Shown: positions 1 to 5,740, counted from the first letter of the stretch. The stretch: 5,824 bases of DNA from Acidobacteriota bacterium (GCA_003165615.1 PLWR01000351.1:5808-11631), one strand, 5' to 3'. Notes: generated by a model not told the origin, from the letters alone. A program made the numbers and translations.

Positions 1-698
1 AGCGTATTGGGATTGGTCAGCATCAGTCCCGCCACGTCAGCATCCATGGCGCTGGCAAGGTTAAAGATGTCGACGCAACCCTGCTCATTCGATTTGAGGT
101 GGCGTACTTCGTATCCCGAAATGGCCACGCTGGCGGGGTTGGTGCCATGGGCGGAATCGGGAATCAAAATGTACTTGCGCGGATTACCACGTTCCGCTTG
201 ATAGGCGTGAATCATCAGGATGCCGGTAAGCTCTCCCTGCGCGCCGGCGGCGGGCTGAAGGGAAATGGCATCCATGCCGGTGATTTCTAAAAGGCAGCGA
301 GCGGTTTCGTGCAGGATTCGCAAGCATCCCTGGGCCAGGGCTTGCGGCGCGTAGGGATGCTCGGTGGACAGCCCCAGCAACCTTGCGACTTTTTCATTGA
401 TGCGGGCGTTGTACTTCATCGTGCAGGAACCGAGCGGGTAAAGTCCCGTGTCCACGCCGTAGTTCCAGGTGGAGAGCCGCGTAAAGTGGCGGATGACTTC
501 CAACTCGGAAACTTCCGGAAAGCCCGTGATCTCCTCGCGCGCCAAGTCTTGTCCCAGCACTTCGGCAGGAGAGACGGCGGGGACGTCCAGGGGCGACAGC
601 TCGACGCCGACCTTGCCGGGCGAGCTGCGCTCGAAGATCAGCCTTTCGCTGCGGTTGACGTGCGGTCGAGCTACGCGAATGCGATTTTCCATGGTCAT
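1..698 (-). CDS. gcvPB: Glycine dehydrogenase (decarboxylating) subunit 2, P-protein beta half; partial, C-terminus beyond the left edge
   Basis: With GcvPA this forms the PLP-dependent P-protein, which decarboxylates glycine and loads the aminomethyl group onto the lipoyl arm of GcvH. My minus-strand translation from 698 gives 232 codons before the window ends. Family landmarks are STWNYGVDTGLYPLGSCTMK (about residues 76-95), SLQPAAGAQGEL (146-157), the AHGTNPASV segment (183-191) and LTNPNT at the edge. The PLP-binding lysine of this family lies further downstream and cannot be seen. An in-frame TAA at 710-708 limits the start to ATG 698 or ATG 692 (MTMENR... or MENR...). Neither has a clear Shine-Dalgarno sequence. 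In many genomes gcvPB follows gcvPA directly; here 464 bp with a small gene and repeat material lie between them. The family assignment is secure. Confidence 0.96.
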   Translation of the reverse strand, partial: MTMENRIRVARPHVNRSERLIFERSSPGKVGVELSPLDVPAVSPAEVLGQDLAREEITGFPEVSELEVIRHFTRLSTWNYGVDTGLYPLGSCTMKYNARINEKVARLLGLSTEHPYAPQALAQGCLRILHETARCLLEITGMDAISLQPAAGAQGELTGILMIHAYQAERGNPRKYILIPDSAHGTNPASVAISGYEVRHLKSNEQGCVDIFNLASAMDADVAGLMLTNPNT

Positions 699-731
699 AG
701 ATTTTCGTTAGAGGGCGGATTGAACTTACAA

Positions 732-806
732 CCCTCGCCCCCTTGGGGGAGAGGGTGGACCGCAACCGGCGCTTTCTCCAGCCGGGGCGGGCCGGGTGAG
801 GGGGTC
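732..806 (+). repeat. Dispersed palindromic repeat, long version (copy A)
   Basis: About 75 bp, beginning CCCTCGCCCC and ending GGGTGAGGGGGTC. By eye it matches the reverse complement of copy D (3188-3262) at about 70 of 75 positions. Two hairpins can be drawn: an outer imperfect one (CCCTCGCCCCC against GGGGGAGAGGG) and an inner one whose stem is CCGGC/GCCGG around a loop with GCTTTC. It lies just upstream of gcvPB, between that gene and the small membrane-protein gene. It is inverted relative to copy B, so A and B bracket the small gene. It looks like a REP/BIME-type intergenic element; no coding role is evident. Confidence 0.85.
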
Positions 807-808
807 AC

Positions 809-838
809 CCGTAAACGATTAATGAGTTTCGTTTACGG
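809..838 (-). terminator. Perfect 10-bp inverted repeat over the stop codon of the small membrane-protein gene; possible terminator or boundary hairpin
   Basis: CCGTAAACGA (809-818) and TCGTTTACGG (829-838) are perfect reverse complements around a 10-nt loop. The TAA stop of the small gene (835-833) lies in the first arm as transcribed. No U-run follows; the sequence goes straight into GC-rich repeat A. A canonical Rho-independent terminator is therefore not shown. It could equally be an mRNA-stabilising hairpin or the scar or end of an inserted segment. The inverted repeat is certain; its function is a guess. Confidence 0.5.
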
Positions 839-1123
839 AACACCTCTCGCATATTCCCAGAAACGGACTACGACTGTGGCCACGGCAACGACCAGCATCA
901 CACATGCAGAGGACTCCATCAACTGGGGCAGAACGCTCCTTGGATAAAACCCCTTGTACTCAGTGGCGAGCCTTTTCCACCGTCCCGAAGATAGTGAAAA
1001 CGAAATCCATTCGGACTGTGGCAGGTTCGGATTCACCCTAAGAATCATGAAGTACAACAGGCCCGTAGTATAGAAAACGAGCACTATAAACGCGATGAAC
1101 AACCCTTGGTCATATTTATTCAT
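833..1123 (-). CDS. Small predicted membrane protein of unknown function (96 aa)
   Basis: I do not recognise this protein. It is 96 residues long with two likely membrane segments, about residues 8-28 (a run of F, I, L, V, Y) and 71-88 (ACVMLVVAVATVVV). Between them is a polar, basic stretch of about 40 residues that includes RWKRLATEYKGFYPRS. There is no obvious signal-peptide cleavage site, so it is probably a two-pass inner-membrane protein. The start is ATG 1123, 39 bp after the gcvPA stop, without a clear ribosome binding site. Its GC content (about half) is visibly lower than that of the flanking gcv genes, and repeats A and B bracket it in inverted orientation. Both facts suggest it was inserted between gcvPA and gcvPB rather than being a native part of the glycine pathway. 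Membrane-like composition supports a real protein, but expression is uncertain. Confidence 0.65.
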   Translation of the reverse strand: MNKYDQGLFIAFIVLVFYTTGLLYFMILRVNPNLPQSEWISFSLSSGRWKRLATEYKGFYPRSVLPQLMESSACVMLVVAVATVVVRFWEYARGVP

Positions 1124-1162
1124 GGCGATGCCATCTTGCCAGATGAAATCAGTGAAGATGGG

Positions 1163-2602
1163 TCAATCGTGACCAACCAATGATGAGTTGCGATCTGCCC
1201 TCAGGCGTTCGACCCCCTCACCCACCGCCTTGCGGTCCCCCCTCTCCCCCAGGGGGGCGAGGGAAGAAAAATTCTTTTTCCGGCACACCTCCACCAAACG
1301 GTCAATGGCCGTGCGGCTCACCAATTCCGTGAAGCACAGCAAAAGATGATTTGCCAATTCCGGGTAGAATTCTCCCAAATGCAGGCCGCCGATAATCTTT
1401 TCATGTCGCAACTCCTCCAGCAGGTACTCCGCGTCGCCGGGGACTCTTACCACAAACTCATTAAAGGACGGCCCGGTGAAAGGGGTCGCGAATCCGGGAA
1501 TGCCTCGCAGTTGGGCGGCAGCGTAGTGAGCCTTGGCCAGATTCTGCTCGGCCAGTTGGCGCAGTCCCGTTTTGCCCAGCAGGGTGAGGTAAATGGTTGC
1601 TGCCAAGGCACATAGTGACTGATTCGTGCAGATGTTGGACGTCGCTTTCTCGCGCCGGATGTGCTGCTCGCGGGTGGCGAGAGTCAGCACGAAGCCGCGC
1701 CTGCCCTCCGTGTCGACGGTCTGGCCCACCAGGCGGCCGGGCATCTGGCGAAGGAACTTTTCCCGCGTAGTGAGGAATCCCACGTAGGGACCGCCGTAAG
1801 CCACCGGAACTCCGAAAGACTGTGCCTCGCCGCAGACGATATCGGCATCGCTGGGTGGCTTGACGACTGCCAGGGATAATGCCTCCGTAACCGTAACAAT
1901 CAAAAGGGCGCCCTGGCGGTGGGCGATGGCGGCAATCTCCGGAATGCGCTCCAAGGCGCCGAAGAAGTTGGGTGACTGAACGACCACGGCGGCGGTCCGG
2001 GCGTCCACGGCGGATTCCAGTTGGGCGATGTCAATTTGTCCGGAAGCCGCGTAGGAGGCTTCCACCAGTTCCACATCCTGGTTTTGGACGTACGTCTGGA
2101 CAATTTGGCGATATTCCGGGTGCAGGGTTCGCGCCAGCACCACGCGATGGCGCTTGGTGACGCGCATGGCCATCAGCGCCGCTTCCGTGGTGGCGGTGGA
2201 GCCGTCCCATAGCGACGCGTTGCTGACCTCCTGGCCCGTGAGCTGGGTCATCATGGTCTGGAATTCGAACATGGCTTGCAACGTTCCCTGGGCGATTTCC
2301 GCCTGGTAAGGGGTGTAGGCGGTGAAGAACTCGCCGCGCGAGAGCATGGCGTCAACCACCACGGGGCAATAGTGCGAATAGGCTCCCGCACCCAGCAGGG
2401 ATACGTAATCGCGACTGCTCTCCGCCGCGGCTTGCCGGAAGAAATCCAGAATCTCGCTTTCAGAAAGCGGCCCGGGAAGGTTCAGCTTGCCCTTAAGCCT
2501 CAGGTCTGTATGAATTTGCTGGAAGAGCTCATCGATGTGAGAGTGGCCGGTGGCCGCCAACATGGCATCCCGGTCGGCCGGGGAGTTCGGCAAATAGCGC
2601 AT
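1163..2602 (-). CDS. gcvPA: Glycine dehydrogenase (decarboxylating) subunit 1, P-protein alpha half, with a repeat-derived C-terminal tail
   Basis: This is the N-terminal half of the split P-protein, in the PLP-transferase (aspartate aminotransferase-like) fold; it pairs with GcvPB and does not carry the PLP lysine. Landmarks are GAGAYSHYCP (71-80), the YTPYQAEIAQG motif (96-106), NASLWDGSTATTEA (128-141), GVPVAYGGPYVGF (264-276) and REQHIRREKATSNICTNQSL (311-330). At 479 aa it is about 30 residues longer than the usual ~450. The core seems to end near LVEVC (436-440). The last ~39 residues, including SLAPLGERGDRKAVGEG, are partly encoded by repeat B and look non-native. The ATG at 2602 shares one base with the gcvH stop (TAATG), and an AGGAG lies 11 nt upstream, so the pair is probably translationally coupled. 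Confidence 0.97.
   Translation of the reverse strand: MRYLPNSPADRDAMLAATGHSHIDELFQQIHTDLRLKGKLNLPGPLSESEILDFFRQAAAESSRDYVSLLGAGAYSHYCPVVVDAMLSRGEFFTAYTPYQAEIAQGTLQAMFEFQTMMTQLTGQEVSNASLWDGSTATTEAALMAMRVTKRHRVVLARTLHPEYRQIVQTYVQNQDVELVEASYAASGQIDIAQLESAVDARTAAVVVQSPNFFGALERIPEIAAIAHRQGALLIVTVTEALSLAVVKPPSDADIVCGEAQSFGVPVAYGGPYVGFLTTREKFLRQMPGRLVGQTVDTEGRRGFVLTLATREQHIRREKATSNICTNQSLCALAATIYLTLLGKTGLRQLAEQNLAKAHYAAAQLRGIPGFATPFTGPSFNEFVVRVPGDAEYLLEELRHEKIIGGLHLGEFYPELANHLLLCFTELVSRTAIDRLVEVCRKKNFSSLAPLGERGDRKAVGEGVERLRADRNSSLVGHD
1211..1263 (-). repeat. Dispersed palindromic repeat, short version (copy B), inside the 3' end of gcvPA
   Basis: About 53 bp. Its reverse complement matches copy C (3083-3135) at all but about three positions, which cluster at the tip of the outer hairpin (CCCCCCT against CCCCTTA). 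Identity extends about 9 nt further at the CCCTCG end (TTTTTCTTCCCTCG in both). The inner hairpin is CCGC-AAG-GCGG instead of the longer CCGGC stem of copies A and D. It is read in frame as roughly residues 447-464 of GcvPA, giving an LGERG...VGEG peptide. As transcribed it has the opposite orientation to copy A. Confidence 0.85.
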
Positions 2603-2991
2603 TAATGGGCTTTCTCCTGCCGGATGTAGGCCTCGTATTCATCCGCCGTCATCAGCTTGTCAATCTCGCGGCGGTCGGAAAGCTGCACGCGGATCAGCCA
2701 CGCGTCGCCATGGGGGTCGGAGTTCACCAGCTCCGGGTTGTTCTGAAGCTTCTTGTTGACGGACGTCACCTCGCCGCTGACCGGCGAGAAAAGTTCGGAA
2801 ACGGCTTTGACGGACTCGACCGTGCCGAAAGATTCCGTTGCGCCGACGTGATCGCCGGGCTTGGGGAGTTCCACGAAAACGACATCCCCCAATTCCTTTT
2901 GCGCGTAATCAGTGATGCCGATGGTTCCCACGGATTCGTCCACCTGGATCCACTCGTGCTCTTTGGTGTAAAGGAATTCTGGAGGGTACAT
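2602..2991 (-). CDS. gcvH: Glycine cleavage system H protein (lipoyl carrier)
   Basis: GcvH carries the aminomethyl intermediate on a lipoylated lysine between the P-protein, GcvT and the L protein. The translation from ATG 2991 gives 129 aa, the same as the E. coli protein. It starts MYPPEFLYTKEHEW and shows TIGITDYAQKELGDVVFVEL (23-42) and the lipoylation motif ESVKAVSEL, with K62 as the predicted modified residue. GEVTSVNKKL and NSDPHGDAWLI follow. The frame stays open upstream to 3144, but those 51 extra residues are translated repeat C and spacer. The strong AAGGGAGAGG just before 2991 and the family length decide the start. The stop overlaps the gcvPA start by one base. Cytosolic. Confidence 0.98.
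   Translation of the reverse strand: MYPPEFLYTKEHEWIQVDESVGTIGITDYAQKELGDVVFVELPKPGDHVGATESFGTVESVKAVSELFSPVSGEVTSVNKKLQNNPELVNSDPHGDAWLIRVQLSDRREIDKLMTADEYEAYIRQEKAH
2614..2618 (-). promoter_or_regulatory. Ribosome binding site for gcvPA inside the end of gcvH
   Basis: AGGAG on the minus strand, 11 nt before ATG 2602, within the last codons of gcvH. With the TAATG stop/start overlap it points to coupled translation of gcvH and gcvPA. Confidence 0.6.
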
Positions 2992-2994
2992 TTT

Positions 2995-3004
2995 CCTCTC
3001 CCTT
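2995..3004 (-). promoter_or_regulatory. Ribosome binding site for gcvH (decides the start codon)
   Basis: The minus strand reads AAGGGAGAGG followed by AAA and the ATG at 2991. This purine-rich Shine-Dalgarno supports MYPPEF... as the true N-terminus over the open-frame start at 3144. Confidence 0.8.
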
Positions 3005-3082
3005 GTGTGTTCGCCCTCGGCTGCACGGCTTCTATCCGCATGCCGTTGCGGGCGTCGTTCTTCGGGGTTCAAGCTTTTTCTT

Positions 3083-3135
3083 CCCTCGCCCCTTAGGGGG
3101 AGAGGGGGGACCGCAAGGCGGTGGGTGAGGGGGTC
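3083..3135 (+). repeat. Dispersed palindromic repeat, short version (copy C)
   Basis: About 53 bp, nearly identical to the reverse complement of copy B, including the inner CCGC-AAG-GCGG hairpin and the terminal GGGTGAGGGGGTC. It lies in the gcvT-gcvH gap, about 90 bp upstream of the gcvH start, and faces copy D across a 52-bp spacer. Confidence 0.87.
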
Positions 3136-3187
3136 AGCACCCATATGAATTCAGTGGATCAAATTCGAATTAGGCCCTACGGTTTTT

Positions 3188-3262
3188 GACCCCCTCACTC
3201 GTCCCGCCCCGGCTGGTGAAAGCGCCGGTTGCGGGCCACCCTCTCCCCCAAAGGGGCGAGGG
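3188..3262 (-). repeat. Dispersed palindromic repeat, long version (copy D)
   Basis: About 75 bp; its reverse complement runs from CCCTCGCCCC to GTGAGGGGGTC and matches copy A with about five differences. The inner stem is CCGGC/GCCGG around GCTTTCACCA. It starts about 27 bp downstream of the gcvT stop codon. Confidence 0.87.
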
Positions 3263-3289
3263 GAGTAAATTCAAACAAAACTCCGTGTC

Positions 3290-4399
3290 TTACTTCGGCC
3301 GTTTGTAGAAGGGCAAGGAAACAATTTTTGCGGGCGCTTGCCGTCCGCGAATTTCAATCTGTATTTCCCGGCCCACGTTCGTGCCATCAGGGGGCACGTA
3401 AGCCAGCCCGATATTTTTCTTGAGATATGGCGCGGGGGAACCACTGGTGACTTTTCCCGCCACCTTGCCATTGACCCAAACCGGATAACCATCACGCGCC
3501 GGGGCACGGTCGATCATCTCAAATCCGACGAGCTTTTTCGAGATTCCCTGCGCCCGCTGCCGCAACAGAACGTCGCGGCCCACGAATTCACCCTTTTCGA
3601 GTTTCACAATCCAGCCCAGGTTGGCTTCGAGAAGCGTGGTTTCCTCATCCAGTTCGTGTCCGTAGAGCGCGAATCCTGCTTCCAGGCGCAGCGTGTTGCG
3701 TGCGCCGAGGCCCGCGGGAATCAGCCCTTCCGGTTTGCCCGCGTCGAGTAAGGTGTTCCACAGATGCTCGGAAGAAGGCGGGGGAAAATAAAATTCGAAA
3801 CCGTCCTCGCCCGTGTAACCCGTGCGCGCGAGTATGCCTTCCACCCCAGCGCATCGCGCCCGCCGGAACCAGTAATACTTCAAATCCGCCGGATCAGCTT
3901 CCGTCACCTTGGCCAGGATTTCCAGCGCGCGCGGGCCCTGCAAGGCAATCTGCGAGTATCGCGCGGAAACATTGTGCACGTCCGCGCCGAAGGAATTGCA
4001 CTGCACGATCCACGCGTAGTCTTTATCCGTGTTCGCGGCGTTCACGCACAGAAAGTAATGCTCGGGGGCGAAGCGGTGCACCACGCAATCATCAATGCAA
4101 CTGCCACCAGGCAGCATCAGCGCGCTGTATTGAGCCTGAAAATCCTGCAAGCGGGAGACATCGTTGCAGGTCACATGTTGCAGCAGCGCCAAAGCCTGGG
4201 GGCCGCGAATCTCAATCTCCCCCATGTGGCTGACGTCAAACAGTCCCGCGGCCGTGCGCACCGCAAGGTGCTCGCGCGTGATGCCGGAATATTCCACCGG
4301 CATGTCCCAGCCACAGTAATCCACCATCTTGGCGCCACTCGCCCGATGGATGGCGTTCAGGGCTGTGCGCTTTAGTGCCGCTGCCGCCGGAGCGCTCAA
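3290..4399 (-). CDS. gcvT: Glycine cleavage system T protein (aminomethyltransferase)
   Basis: GcvT transfers the one-carbon unit from aminomethyl-lipoyl GcvH to tetrahydrofolate, giving 5,10-methylene-THF and ammonia. The protein is 369 aa, close to the 364 of E. coli. Landmarks are LKRTAL (9-14), GAKMVDYCGWDMPVEY (22-37), GLFDVSHMG (52-60), the CIDDCVVHR segment (101-109) with the conserved catalytic aspartate region, ARTGYTGEDGFE (191-202) and LYGHELDEETTLLEANLGW (245-263). The C-terminal barrel domain runs from about GEFVGRDVL (270-278) to the end, with SGSPAP at 319-324. The start codon is TTG at 4399, 7 nt after GGAGG; the nearby ATG at 4404 is followed at once by GTT TGA and cannot be used. 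It heads the operon. The gap to the upstream acyltransferase is only 54 bp and holds no recognisable glycine riboswitch. Confidence 0.97.
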   Translation of the reverse strand: MSAPAAAALKRTALNAIHRASGAKMVDYCGWDMPVEYSGITREHLAVRTAAGLFDVSHMGEIEIRGPQALALLQHVTCNDVSRLQDFQAQYSALMLPGGSCIDDCVVHRFAPEHYFLCVNAANTDKDYAWIVQCNSFGADVHNVSARYSQIALQGPRALEILAKVTEADPADLKYYWFRRARCAGVEGILARTGYTGEDGFEFYFPPPSSEHLWNTLLDAGKPEGLIPAGLGARNTLRLEAGFALYGHELDEETTLLEANLGWIVKLEKGEFVGRDVLLRQRAQGISKKLVGFEMIDRAPARDGYPVWVNGKVAGKVTSGSPAPYLKKNIGLAYVPPDGTNVGREIQIEIRGRQAPAKIVSLPFYKRPK

Positions 4400-4419
4400 A
4401 CCATTTCCTCCGCTTTCAT
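4396..4419 (-). other. Possible seven-codon leader ORF overlapping the gcvT start
   Basis: The minus strand reads ATG AAA GCG GAG GAA ATG GTT TGA (MKAEEMV), ending 4398-4396. Its TGA overlaps the TTG start of gcvT as TTGA. The GGAGG that serves gcvT lies inside this tiny frame. It may be chance; if translated, it could couple ribosomes onto the weak TTG start. I see no good ribosome binding site for its own ATG. Confidence 0.25.
4407..4411 (-). promoter_or_regulatory. Ribosome binding site for gcvT (decides the TTG start)
   Basis: GGAGG on the minus strand, 7 nt before TTG 4399 and only 2 nt before ATG 4404. The spacing favours TTG, and the ATG frame stops after two codons. Confidence 0.7.
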
Positions 4420-4453
4420 TGAAAAACTTCGCAAGAATTTCAACCTAACATAG

Positions 4454-4906
4454 TCATCGCAAACCGGTCAAGGCATGCGGGGAGCCCGAGGGCAATTCCG
4501 CATCAATCGCCTCCAGGAAGGAGAGGATTTGGTCCCGATCGCTGGCGCTTCCGCATAGGTTGACGCTGAGGGTGAGCTCCCCGTCGAATGAGCTCATGGC
4601 GAGCTGGAAGTAAGGTTTGTACTTTATGGAGCCGCAGAGGAAGGCGTCGTACGGCCTCAGATTGCCAAAGGAGAATCGGGCTGAGTCAAGAATCCCCGCA
4701 TTGGTCATGCAGATGAGCGGGTTCTTCAGCATCGATCTCAGCAGGCGATTAGCGACCCTGTTGCCGAATATCCGATACAGCAGGTTGAGCTTAATGAATC
4801 CGTTGAGGCCGATGTCGCTGCCCTTCTTCTCGTCCATGATGGTTTTTACTCGGCCGAGCGTGCCCTCAAAGCGCTCCTCGGGCCGGTATTCCAGCCGCGT
4901 GATCAC
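4454..4906 (-). CDS. C-terminal fragment of the interrupted condensation-like acyltransferase
   Basis: As a separate frame this would start at GTG 4906 and give 150 aa (MITRLEYRPEERF...), but no Shine-Dalgarno precedes that GTG, so independent translation is doubtful. The content matches the C-terminal half of the superfamily. There is a helical segment with GFIKLNLLYRIFGNRVANRL (36-55), the MTNAGILD motif (68-75), a SSFDGELTLSVNLCG strand pair (104-118) resembling the usual 'GxLtls' stretch, and a closing helix SDRDQILSFLEAIDAEL (121-137). It contains no HxxxD motif of its own. It ends 54 bp before gcvT. Confidence 0.6.
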   Translation of the reverse strand: MITRLEYRPEERFEGTLGRVKTIMDEKKGSDIGLNGFIKLNLLYRIFGNRVANRLLRSMLKNPLICMTNAGILDSARFSFGNLRPYDAFLCGSIKYKPYFQLAMSSFDGELTLSVNLCGSASDRDQILSFLEAIDAELPSGSPHALTGLR

Positions 4907-4927
4907 CGTAGAGGCGAGATTGGTCAG

Positions 4928-5740
4928 TCACGTGAATTCCCTGGCTTTCTCCAGGTAGCGGCGCATGTCCACCATCACTGGTATCCGGAGCTTGGCGCCG
5001 GGGCTCAGGGCCAGCCTCTCGAACAGGGACCGGTAATAGGCGGCCAGCACGACATCATTCAGTGTCGCCCCTCTCGCCCGGCCATACTCCTTGAGCGCCG
5101 CAATCCTCTCCCGCTTGAGTTTGCGAGTAAGGATGAAGGGCCGCACCTCTCCGCTTTGACTCAGGGGGAACTTGTCACCCCCGGTAAGGTTATTCTCTCT
5201 GCTTTGCAAGAACAGGGACTTGAATTTGACGCTCACCCCAAAGCTCTTCAGCACGCCACGCATGCTCCTATCCCCGGTGACGGCGACCGGCCTATACCCC
5301 GGATCGACCATCAGCCCCGAATAGATTTTGCAGAGGAAGTGGAGGTATTCTTTGAAACCTGCCGCATCGCACACCATGTGGTTCAATTTAAACGCGACAG
5401 CGGAGGGGCTTGAATCGAGCAGGCAAACACGAACCTGGGGGCCGAGGCCTTCATCGACGCGAGATCCCACAAACTCCTCGAATTCCATTTCCGTCCGCGC
5501 CATGGCGAAGGCTCGACCGAAGTCATTGGGATCGAGGCTCGTCCAGCGCGGTCTGGCGCCATCCACGTAGCGAGCGCCCAGAATAGGAATAGCTTCTATT
5601 GAAGAGATGACTGCTTTCTTAAGGAGGTCGGCGTCGGGTCCATCCTCGAATCGCAGGACGCAATGAAGCTGGTGGTCATTGAACCCGTTAATGTCGAATA
5701 ACCGTTGGACTTGGTCGAATACTTCCGCGGTGTAATCCAT
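4928..5740 (-). CDS. N-terminal fragment of a condensation-domain-like acyltransferase (CoA-dependent acyltransferase superfamily)
   Basis: 270 aa from ATG 5740 to the premature TGA. The active-site motif of the chloramphenicol acetyltransferase / NRPS condensation / alcohol acetyltransferase superfamily is visible as LNHMVCDAAG, with H121, D125 and G128 (HxxxDxxG). Other family features are an N-terminal DHQLHCVLRFE strand (22-32), GATLNDVVLAAYYRSL (224-239) and the DMRRYL segment (258-263). Such proteins move acyl groups from CoA or carrier proteins to alcohols or amines. The substrate cannot be told here. The ribosome binding site is weak (AGAG about 7 nt before ATG). It has the same orientation as gcvT, but there is no functional link to glycine cleavage that I can support. 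Without its C-terminal half the fragment is probably inactive. Confidence 0.75.
   Translation of the reverse strand: MDYTAEVFDQVQRLFDINGFNDHQLHCVLRFEDGPDADLLKKAVISSIEAIPILGARYVDGARPRWTSLDPNDFGRAFAMARTEMEFEEFVGSRVDEGLGPQVRVCLLDSSPSAVAFKLNHMVCDAAGFKEYLHFLCKIYSGLMVDPGYRPVAVTGDRSMRGVLKSFGVSVKFKSLFLQSRENNLTGGDKFPLSQSGEVRPFILTRKLKRERIAALKEYGRARGATLNDVVLAAYYRSLFERLALSPGAKLRIPVMVDMRRYLEKAREFT

Larger units (their letters stand above)
3083..3262. repeat. Inverted repeat pair C/D filling the gcvT-gcvH intergenic region
   Basis: The 298-bp gap between gcvT and gcvH (2992-3289) holds no gene. It is mostly copies D and C in opposite orientation around an AT-richer 52-bp spacer (3136-3187). In the operon mRNA the outer parts of the two arms are complementary: TGAGGGGGTC pairs with GACCCCCTCA next to the spacer, and CCCTCGCCCC and GGGGGAGAGGG pair with their counterparts at the far ends. 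The inner domains differ in length, so they would bulge. Each copy can also fold on itself. A strong structure inside the operon could reduce read-through or set separate mRNA stabilities for gcvT and gcvHPAPB. That role is inference. I found no convincing promoter in the spacer. Confidence 0.7.
4454..5740 (-). pseudogene. Condensation-domain-like acyltransferase gene interrupted by one in-frame TGA
   Basis: The two open frames 5740-4928 and 4906-4454 lie in the same reading frame. They are separated only by TGA (4930-4928) and seven sense codons (LTNLAST). Reading through the TGA gives one protein of about 428 positions, the usual size of stand-alone CoA-dependent acyltransferases of the condensation / alcohol acetyltransferase superfamily. 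The join falls just after the conserved D-x-RRY-L segment, at the point where family members carry a conserved Asn-containing strand (here TNLAS). A single base change to TGA, for example from GGA or TGG, would explain it. Pseudogenisation, a base-call error or stop read-through are all possible. Confidence 0.75.

Noticed and set aside
309..947. A 212-aa open frame on the plus strand
   Set aside because: It runs antisense to gcvPB, through repeat A and over the small membrane-protein gene. Its translation includes repeat-derived peptide (PSPPWGRG...) and matches no family I know; gcvPB on the other strand is unmistakable.
2605..3096. A 163-aa plus-strand open frame opposite gcvH
   Set aside because: It is the antisense shadow of gcvH, which has a clear lipoylation motif and ribosome binding site.
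2992..3144. Longer gcvH start at 3144 adding 51 residues
   Set aside because: The extra residues are translated repeat C and spacer (PLTHRLAVPPLPLRGEG). A strong Shine-Dalgarno and the normal family length support the start at 2991.
732..3262. The repeats as a CRISPR array
   Set aside because: The copies differ in length and orientation and are spaced irregularly by whole genes, unlike the regular direct repeats of CRISPR.
4400..4470. Glycine riboswitch or strong promoter upstream of gcvT
   Set aside because: The gap to the upstream gene is only 54 bp, too short for a tandem glycine riboswitch, and no conserved aptamer core is recognisable. A TTGACC at the end of the upstream gene has no acceptable -10 at 16-18 bp, and a TTGAAA further on has only a weak partner (AATGAA).
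4928..4930. TGA as selenocysteine or as evidence of a recoded genetic code
   Set aside because: gcvPA and the acyltransferase fragment itself end in TGA at plausible family ends, so TGA acts as stop in this genome. No selenocysteine is expected at this site in the acyltransferase family, and I see no convincing SECIS-like hairpin directly after it.
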